From assembly GCA_947450745.1 (NCBI GenBank), contig CANFYD010000085.1:1-10706 (forward strand): a stretch of 10,706 nucleotides of DNA, written 5' to 3'. This stretch comes from Burkholderiales bacterium. Its GTDB lineage: Bacteria; Pseudomonadota; Gammaproteobacteria; Burkholderiales; Burkholderiaceae_C. The notes under the pieces are model-generated. The model had not been told where the DNA came from, searched no databases, and saw nothing but the letters and a program-made list of their open reading frames with translations. Both the position numbers and the translations under genes were made by a program. Below, piece after piece: positions 6,144 to 10,706 of the stretch (position 1 is its first letter; every line of letters begins with the position of its first letter).

Positions 6144-7100
6144 ATGACCTCACCTGCAACACCTGCATCACCCACCACCCCGCTGGCCGAACCGGGGCGC
6201 TGGCACCGCTTTTTTGACGGCGACGTTTGGTTCTCGTTCAAGTCCTCGCCGGTGGCCATCATGGCGGCGGTGATTGCCTTCATTTGCATCTTTTGCGCGC
6301 TGTTCGCCGAGTGGGTGGCGCCGCACAACCCGTTCGATCTGGCTTCGCTGGAGTTGATGGATTCACGCTTGCCGCCGGCCTGGATGGAGGGCGGCAGCAG
6401 CAAATATCTGCTCGGCACCGATGACCAGGGCCGCGACCTGCTGTCCGCCTTGATGTACGGCGCGCGCATCTCGCTCTTCGTCGGCTTTGCGTCGGTGCTG
6501 GTGTCGATGGTGATCGGCGTGGGCCTGGGCCTGCTGTCCGGCTTTGTCGGCGGCAAGGTGGACGCCTTCATCATGCGCATCTGCGATGTGATGCTGTCCT
6601 TCCCGTCGATTCTGATTGCGCTGCTGATCGACGGCGTGGGCCGGGCGATGTTCCCGAACGCGCATGAGTCGCTGGCGTTTCTGGTGCTGATTCTGGCCAT
6701 TTCCTTGACCGGCTGGGTGCAATACGCCCGTACGGTGCGCGGCTCGACGATGGTGGAGCGCAACAAGGAATATGTGCAGGCGGCGCGCGTCATCGGTGTG
6801 TCGTCCGGCCGCATCATGCGCCGCCACGTGCTGCCCAATGTGCTGGGTCCGGTGCTGGTGCTGGCCACCATCCAGGTCGCGGCGGCCATCATCACCGAAG
6901 CCACCTTGTCCTTTTTGGGTGTGGGCGTGCCACCGACCAGTCCGTCGCTGGGCACCTTGATCCGCGTCGGCAACGACTTTTTGTTCTCGGGCGAGTGGTG
7001 GATCACGATCTGGCCCGGTGCCATGCTGGTGCTGATCGCCCTGAGCGTCAATTTGCTGGGCGACTGGTTGCGTGACGCCTTGAATCCCCGTTTGCGTTGA
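6144..7100 (+). CDS. dppC: Peptide/nickel-family ABC transporter permease, DppC-type
   Basis: The 318-residue partner permease of DppB. Seen: a Pro/Ala/Thr-rich cytoplasmic N-tail, the family block WHRFFDGDVWFSFKSSP, first membrane helix (about 36-57), APHNPFD, the conserved YLLGTDDQGRDLLSALMYGAR (about 88-108), and the EAA loop EYVQAARVIGVSSGRIMRRH with LPN following (about 209-232), and the C-terminal LGDWLRDALNPRLR. ATG 6144 was preferred to an earlier in-frame ATG at 6045, because the earlier one lies inside dppB and would add residues without family likeness; no clear Shine-Dalgarno marks either. The 40-base gap after dppB fits one operon with translational coupling. The MxRxxDxxxxFPxxLIA block is intact (IMRICDVMLSFPSILIA). 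Confidence 0.93.
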   Translation: MTSPATPASPTTPLAEPGRWHRFFDGDVWFSFKSSPVAIMAAVIAFICIFCALFAEWVAPHNPFDLASLELMDSRLPPAWMEGGSSKYLLGTDDQGRDLLSALMYGARISLFVGFASVLVSMVIGVGLGLLSGFVGGKVDAFIMRICDVMLSFPSILIALLIDGVGRAMFPNAHESLAFLVLILAISLTGWVQYARTVRGSTMVERNKEYVQAARVIGVSSGRIMRRHVLPNVLGPVLVLATIQVAAAIITEATLSFLGVGVPPTSPSLGTLIRVGNDFLFSGEWWITIWPGAMLVLIALSVNLLGDWLRDALNPRLR

Positions 7101-7111
7101 AGACTTCGGAC

Positions 7112-8095
7112 ATGACGACACCCTTGCTTGAAGTACGCCATTTGCGCGTGGAGTTCCCGACCCGGCGCGGCACCTTGCTGGCGCTGGATGACATCTCGTT
7201 TGACATTGCGCCGGGCGAAATCCTCGGCGTGGTGGGCGAATCCGGGGCCGGCAAATCCTTGACCGGCGCGGCCATCATCGGCCTGCTCGACCCGCCCGGC
7301 CGGATCGCCGGCGGCGAGATCCTGCTGGAAGGGCGGCGCATCGACAACCTGCCCTACGAGCAGATGCGCAAGATCCGTGGCCGCCAGATCGGGGCCATTT
7401 TCCAGGACCCGCTGACCTCGTTGAACCCGCTGTACACGGTCGGCCGGCAGTTGATGGAAACCATCACGACCCATCTGGGCTTGAGCGACGCGCAAGCCCG
7501 CAAGCGTGCGATCGAGCTGCTGGACCAGACCGGCATCCCGGCCGCTGCGGCGCGCATCGACCAATATCCGCATCAGTTTTCCGGCGGCATGCGGCAGCGC
7601 GTGGTGATTGCGCTGGCCTTGGCCGGGCAGCCCAAATTGATCGTCGCCGATGAGCCGACGACGGCGCTTGATGTCTCCATCCAGGCGCAGATCATTGCCT
7701 TGCTGAAAAGCATCTGCAAAGAGCAGGGCGCCGCCGTGATGCTGGTCACCCATGACATGGGCGTGATCGCTGAAACCTGCGACCGGGTGGCCGTGCTGTA
7801 CGCCGGGCGCGTGACCGAGATCGGCCCGGTGCACGACGTCATCCACAGCCCGGCCCACCCGTACACCGTCGGTCTGATGGGCGCGATCCCGTCGATGGAC
7901 GATGACCGCGAGCGCTTGCTGCAGATCGACGGGGCGATGCCGCGCCTGAATGCGATTCCCCAAGGTTGCGCTTACAACCCGCGCTGCCCCCAAGCTTTTG
8001 ACCGCTGCCGCGTCGAGCGCCCCGACCTGATCACGGTCGGTAGCACCCGCGCGGCCTGTTGGCTGCATGCGGCACAGACCGAGGTCGCCCGATGA
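7112..8095 (+). CDS. dppD: Dipeptide/oligopeptide ABC transporter ATPase, DppD-type
   Basis: A 327-residue cytoplasmic ATPase that powers the DppBC channel. Seen: Walker A GESGAGKS (42-49), Q-loop IFQDPLTSLNP (Q98), signature SGGMRQR (157-163), Walker B LIVADEP with catalytic E181, H-loop VTHD (H214), then the family C-terminal oligopeptide/dipeptide extension with HPYT and GCAYNPRCP. Four cysteines at 286, 292, 299 and 316 have spacing C-x5-C-x6-C-x16-C. Start: ATG 7112 gives the canonical MTTPLLEVRHLRVEF; a TTG at 7097 overlapping the dppC stop could add five residues. The 3' end overlaps dppF by four bases (ATGA), so the two ATPases are probably translationally coupled and work as a heterodimer. 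Confidence 0.93.
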   Translation: MTTPLLEVRHLRVEFPTRRGTLLALDDISFDIAPGEILGVVGESGAGKSLTGAAIIGLLDPPGRIAGGEILLEGRRIDNLPYEQMRKIRGRQIGAIFQDPLTSLNPLYTVGRQLMETITTHLGLSDAQARKRAIELLDQTGIPAAAARIDQYPHQFSGGMRQRVVIALALAGQPKLIVADEPTTALDVSIQAQIIALLKSICKEQGAAVMLVTHDMGVIAETCDRVAVLYAGRVTEIGPVHDVIHSPAHPYTVGLMGAIPSMDDDRERLLQIDGAMPRLNAIPQGCAYNPRCPQAFDRCRVERPDLITVGSTRAACWLHAAQTEVAR

Positions 8096-9132
8096 ATCCG
8101 TCTATCCCCGCAGTTCATCCGACAGTTGTTCCTGCTGTTCTTCCCCCACTGGTGCAGGTCCGCGACCTGAGCAAGACCTTCGACGTGTCGGCGCCCTGGT
8201 TGAACCGGGTGCTGGAGCGGCGCAGCAAGCAGTTCGTGCACGCAGTGGACGGCGTCAGCTTCAGCATCGAACGTGGCAAGACCTTGGCCTTGGTGGGCGA
8301 GTCCGGCTGCGGCAAAAGCACGGTGGCGCGCTTGCTGGTCGGCTTGTACGAGCCGACCCGCGGCACGGTCAGCTTTGACGGTGTGGATGCCGCCAAGACC
8401 TTGGCCTCCAGCGAGGCCTTGGGCTTGCGCCGGCGCATGCAGATGATTTTTCAGGACCCCTATGCCTCGTTGAACCCGCGCTGGAAGGTGCAGGACATCG
8501 TGGCCGAGCCGCTGCGCGAGCATGGGCTGATGACGGACGAAGCCGAGCTGCGCGTGCGCGTCGGCGAGTTGCTGGAATCGGTCGGCTTGTCGGCGCTGGA
8601 CAGCGTCAAGTTCCCGCATCAGTTTTCCGGCGGCCAGCGGCAGCGCATTTCCATCGCCCGAGCACTCGCCACGCAGCCGGAGTTTCTGGTCTGCGACGAG
8701 CCGACCTCGGCGCTCGATGTGTCGGTGCAGGCGCAAGTGCTCAACATCATGAAGGACTTGCAGCGCGCGCGCGGCCTGACCTATTTGTTCATCTCGCACA
8801 ACCTGGCCGTGGTGCGCCATGTGGCGGATCAGGTCGGCGTGATGTATCTGGGGCAATTGGTCGAACTGTCCGACAAGGCGGAGCTGTTCGCCCGGCCGCG
8901 CCACCCATACACGCGCATGTTGCTGGACGCGATCCCCGACATCCACATGACCGGCCGCGCTCGCACACCGGTGCAGGGTGAAGTGCCCAACCCCTTGAAT
9001 CCCCCGAGCGGCTGCAGCTTTCACCCGCGCTGCCCGCTGGCCAACGAGCGCTGCAAGATCGAGCGCCCGCTGCTGCAGGAATTCCAGGGCGTGCGCGTCG
9101 CCTGCCATGCGGTGGAGGAAGCCCGCGCTTGA
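8092..9132 (+). CDS. dppF: Dipeptide/oligopeptide ABC transporter ATPase, DppF-type
   Basis: The 346-residue second ATPase. Seen: Walker A GESGCGKS (69-76), Q-loop IFQDPYASLNP (Q121), signature SGGQRQR (179-185), Walker B FLVCDEP with D202 and E203, H-loop ISHN (H236), and a C-terminal extension with RHPYTRMLLDAIP and SGCSFHPRCP. The insert FDVSAPWLNRVLERRSKQFV before HAVDGVSF is usual for the DppF/OppF branch. Four C-terminal cysteines at 308, 314, 321 and 338 repeat exactly the spacing of DppD. ATG 8092 overlaps the dppD stop codon; the start before it (8059) would lie within dppD. This is the last gene of the set; no intrinsic terminator is visible in the 23 bases before the convergent lptM-like gene. 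Confidence 0.94.
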   Translation: MNPSIPAVHPTVVPAVLPPLVQVRDLSKTFDVSAPWLNRVLERRSKQFVHAVDGVSFSIERGKTLALVGESGCGKSTVARLLVGLYEPTRGTVSFDGVDAAKTLASSEALGLRRRMQMIFQDPYASLNPRWKVQDIVAEPLREHGLMTDEAELRVRVGELLESVGLSALDSVKFPHQFSGGQRQRISIARALATQPEFLVCDEPTSALDVSVQAQVLNIMKDLQRARGLTYLFISHNLAVVRHVADQVGVMYLGQLVELSDKAELFARPRHPYTRMLLDAIPDIHMTGRARTPVQGEVPNPLNPPSGCSFHPRCPLANERCKIERPLLQEFQGVRVACHAVEEARA

Positions 9133-9155
9133 GTCTCAGCCGGCGAGGCCCCGAG

Positions 9156-9362
9156 CTATTTGCTGGTTGCGGAAGCCGCACTGCTTGCGGCCATCGGTGC
9201 TGATGTTGGCGCAGCCAAGGTCAGCGCTCCCTTTTGCCCGCAGCCCGCAGCGAGCAGCAGCAGCCCCAGCGCAAACGCCATTCGGCTGCTGCGCCTTGCC
9301 CTTGATTGACTCTGGCCTTTTGAGGGCCCGCCTACACTTGTTGAGAGATTCTTTTTCATCAT
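9156..9362 (-). CDS. lptM: LptM-like (YifL-type) small lipoprotein
   Basis: A 68-residue small lipoprotein. Seen: hydrophobic segment AFALGLLLLAAGC with the lipidated Cys at residue 41, followed at once by GQKGALTLA, close to the GQKGPLYLP signature of LptM/YifL proteins, then a short Ala/Ser/Thr-rich tail. In E. coli LptM helps the LPS translocon LptD mature by disulfide rearrangement. The start is uncertain: ATG at 9362 gives a long 28-residue basic lead (KK, RARR) with no Shine-Dalgarno, while ATG at 9281 gives only 41 residues and no basic lead; the true start may lie between or be the first. It is divergent from cyaY, with only 19 bases between starts if the long form is right. I expected lysA downstream, but dppF converges there. 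Confidence 0.78.
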   Translation of the reverse strand: MMKKNLSTSVGGPSKGQSQSRARRSSRMAFALGLLLLAAGCGQKGALTLAAPTSAPMAASSAASATSK

Positions 9363-9381
9363 TCAGGAAGTTTATCGCCCC

Positions 9382-9768
9382 ATGTCTGTCCATTCAGCTC
9401 CCGCTCCCGCCGCCACCCCTTTGTCTGACGTCGATTACCGTGCACGCACGCGGGCGGTGTTGGACGGCATCGAAACGCAGGTTGACCGCTGGCTGGACAG
9501 CGATGTCATCGACATCGACAGCTTCCGCAGTGGCGGCTTGCTGGAATTGAGCTTCACCAACGGCAGCAAGATCATCCTCAACACCCAGGCCCCGCTGCAA
9601 GAGCTGTGGCTGGCGGCGCGGGCCGGTGGCTTCCACTTCCGCTTTTGTGATGGCGCGTGGCTGGACACCAAGATTGGCACTGAATTCCACACCATGCTGT
9701 CCACCCTGGCCAGCGCTCAGGGCGGCCAAGCGCTGATTTTTACGCCGCCGCCAAGTTTGGTGGAATGA
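9382..9768 (+). CDS. cyaY: Frataxin homologue, iron donor/regulator CyaY
   Basis: A 128-residue cytoplasmic frataxin. CyaY binds iron and IscS and tunes iron-sulfur cluster assembly. Seen: an extra Pro/Ala N-tail of about 14 residues, then LSDVDYRARTRAVLDGIETQ as the first helix with acidic residues, the conserved DVIDIDSFRSGGLLELSF, NGSKIILNTQAP, LQELWLAARAGGFHFRFC and the closing helix EFHTMLSTLAS. The length is slightly above the roughly 106-residue E. coli protein because of both tails. AGGAAG at 9365-9370 lies 11 bases before the ATG, a somewhat long spacing. A possible promoter has TACACT near 9334, but its best -35 box is too far. It is divergent from the LptM-like gene and convergent with the PBP1A gene. 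Confidence 0.94.
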   Translation: MSVHSAPAPAATPLSDVDYRARTRAVLDGIETQVDRWLDSDVIDIDSFRSGGLLELSFTNGSKIILNTQAPLQELWLAARAGGFHFRFCDGAWLDTKIGTEFHTMLSTLASAQGGQALIFTPPPSLVE

Positions 9769-9792
9769 CCGGCTCGGTAGCAGCGATGTAGG

Positions 9793-9808
9793 GCGGGTCT
9801 AGACCCGC
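9793..9808. repeat. Perfect 16-base palindrome in the cyaY/PBP1A gap
   Basis: GCGGGTCTAGACCCGC is a perfect palindrome, preceded by GTAGG and followed by GGGCTCTTTT. The form, GC-rich dyad with a YTAG-type core in a convergent gap, resembles extragenic palindromic (REP-like) elements. With the short T run it may also help end cyaY transcription. Copy number elsewhere decides between these. Confidence 0.55.
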
Positions 9809-9854
9809 GGGCTCTTTTGGCCTTGGCAGCGAAGTGCCGGCATGAGCTGGCTTG

Positions 9855-9869
9855 GGCACCACGGGTGCC
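9855..9869. repeat. Inverted repeat near the 3' end of the PBP1A gene
   Basis: GGCACC-ACG-GGTGCC, perfect 6-base arms with a 3-base loop, 46 bases beyond the PBP1A stop codon. No T-tract follows leftward. It may be part of the same extragenic repeat region as the 16-base palindrome or a weak terminator hairpin for the leftward gene. Confidence 0.35.
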
Positions 9870-9914
9870 AACGACGCATAGCGGCCGCGCAGTAGAAAGC
9901 GCTCACCCTCGCGC

Positions 9915-10706
9915 TCAGCGCTTAAAGAGGTCGAGGATGCTCTTCTTCTCGTCTTCACTGGCATTGCGCGGCACCTTGCCGTCGTCGAGGCTGAGAGCTC
10001 GCACGCCGGAGTTGCCGGCGTACTCGTCGTAGTACCACTCGCCGTTCAGATTGACGACGCCCTCGGGGGCGCTCGGCTCGGACACCGCGACGCCGCGCAA
10101 GGCGAACTGCATGTACTCGATCCACACCGGCAAGGACAAGCCGCCGCCAGTTTCGCGGTCGCCCAGCTTTTTCGGCTGGTCATAGCCTATCCACACCACC
10201 GCCACGACCTCTTGCTGGTAGCCGGCGAACCAGGCGTCCATCGAATCGTTGGTGGTGCCGGTCTTGCCGTAGATGTCCGGACGCTTCAGTTGCGCCTGCG
10301 CCTTGGCCGCCGTGCCGCTGCGGGTCACTTCTTGCAGCAGGCTGGTCATCAAGAAGGCATTGCGTGCCTCGATCACGCGGCTGTCCTCGCCCAGCGGCGT
10401 GGCGGGTGCCTCGTACAGCAGCTTGCCCTTGTTGTCGGTCAGCTTGGCAATCAGCAGCGGCGTCACGCGGTGGCCGCCATTGGCAAACACGGCAAAGCCC
10501 TGCGCCATCTGCATCGGCGTGACCGAGCCGGCTCCCAGCGCCATCGTCAAATAGGCCGGATGCTTCTCGGCCTCAAAGCCGAAGCGGGTCAGCCACTGCT
10601 GGGCATAGCCGACGCCGATCGAGTTCAAGACCCGGATCGAGACCATGTTCTTCGACTTGGCCAAGGCCTTGCGCATCGTCATCGGGCCTTCAAACGTGCC
10701 GTCGTA
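9915..10706 (-). CDS. mrcA: Penicillin-binding protein 1A, C-terminal part (cut by the window edge)
   Basis: The last 263 residues of a class A penicillin-binding protein, a bifunctional inner-membrane enzyme that polymerises and crosslinks peptidoglycan. The frame enters from the right edge with YDGTFEGPMTMRKALAKSKN. Seen: the transpeptidase SxN motif as SKN (fragment residues 18-20), the block TMALGAGSVTPMQMAQGFAVFANGG, and the KTG motif as KTGTTND (148-154) followed by DAWFAGY. The active-site SxxK and the whole glycosyltransferase domain lie beyond the window. After the transpeptidase core, a tail with WIEYMQFALRG and a Lys/Asp-rich end (KKSILDLFKR) closes the protein. The sequence fits the PBP1A (ponA/mrcA) branch of betaproteobacteria; in this order the gene often lies next to cyaY, as here. 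Confidence 0.93.
   Translation of the reverse strand, partial: YDGTFEGPMTMRKALAKSKNMVSIRVLNSIGVGYAQQWLTRFGFEAEKHPAYLTMALGAGSVTPMQMAQGFAVFANGGHRVTPLLIAKLTDNKGKLLYEAPATPLGEDSRVIEARNAFLMTSLLQEVTRSGTAAKAQAQLKRPDIYGKTGTTNDSMDAWFAGYQQEVVAVVWIGYDQPKKLGDRETGGGLSLPVWIEYMQFALRGVAVSEPSAPEGVVNLNGEWYYDEYAGNSGVRALSLDDGKVPRNASEDEKKSILDLFKR

Noticed and set aside
6002..8068. A 688-codon open frame on the minus strand across dppB, dppC and dppD.
   Set aside because: It lies antisense to three genes with clear family motifs. The peptide is low in hydrophobic order and rich in His/Gln/Arg/Ala, as expected from the reverse of GC-rich coding sequence.
7972..9108. A 378-codon minus-strand frame across dppF.
   Set aside because: Same reason: a GC-driven shadow of dppF with no recognisable domain and no start signal.
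9740..9964. A 74-codon minus-strand frame spanning the gap after the PBP1A gene.
   Set aside because: It overlaps both the PBP1A end and the cyaY end in other frames, has no ribosome-binding site and crosses both inverted repeats.

Overview
The window looks like a chromosomal stretch of a GC-rich betaproteobacterium, most likely order Burkholderiales. The grounds are two small neisserial/Burkholderia-type porins, a Coq7 of the bacterial type, the CyaY sequence, and the arrangement cyaY / LptM-like lipoprotein / penicillin-binding protein 1A. I see no phage, transposon, CRISPR, tRNA or rRNA. Placement below order is not justified from the sequence.

Region 1 (1-1550). The N-terminal end of an unidentified leftward gene (start codon at 144-146) leaves the window on the left. 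A gene-poor leader of about 300 bases follows. It holds a leftward intrinsic terminator with no obvious gene in front of it, two near-identical dyad motifs in opposite orientation, and strong purine-rich Shine-Dalgarno-like tracts. Then come an OsmC-family protein (+) and coq7 (-), which converge with only one base between their stop codons.

Region 2 (1551-4215). A 311-base spacer leads into two tandem rightward porin genes of 334 and 361 residues. Each has its own Shine-Dalgarno, a Sec signal peptide, a terminal Phe and an intrinsic terminator. The second is followed by a long perfect hairpin and then a U-tract terminator.

Region 3 (4253-9132). A DUF3047 lipoprotein is followed, 120 bases later, by four genes of a dipeptide/oligopeptide (peptide/nickel family) ABC importer: permeases DppB and DppC and ATPases DppD and DppF. 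These are tightly packed, with a 4-base ATGA overlap between dppD and dppF. No substrate-binding protein is encoded in the window. Both ATPases carry the same C-terminal cysteine array, C-x5-C-x6-C-x16-C.

Region 4 (9156-10706). A short LptM-like lipoprotein gene (-) and cyaY (+, frataxin) are divergent. cyaY converges on the 3' end of a penicillin-binding protein 1A gene (-) that leaves the window on the right. The 146 bases between cyaY and the PBP gene hold a perfect 16-base palindrome and a second inverted repeat. lysA, which I would expect after lptM in this order, is not there; the dpp genes sit in that position.

Overall this is mainly envelope and housekeeping biology: outer-membrane diffusion (porins), peptide uptake (Dpp), LPS-export support (LptM), peptidoglycan synthesis (PBP1A), ubiquinone synthesis (Coq7), iron-sulfur metabolism (CyaY) and peroxide defence (OsmC). 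I did not find a convincing new multi-gene system. The most curious parts are the 147-442 leader, the shared cysteine arrays and the intergenic repeats.
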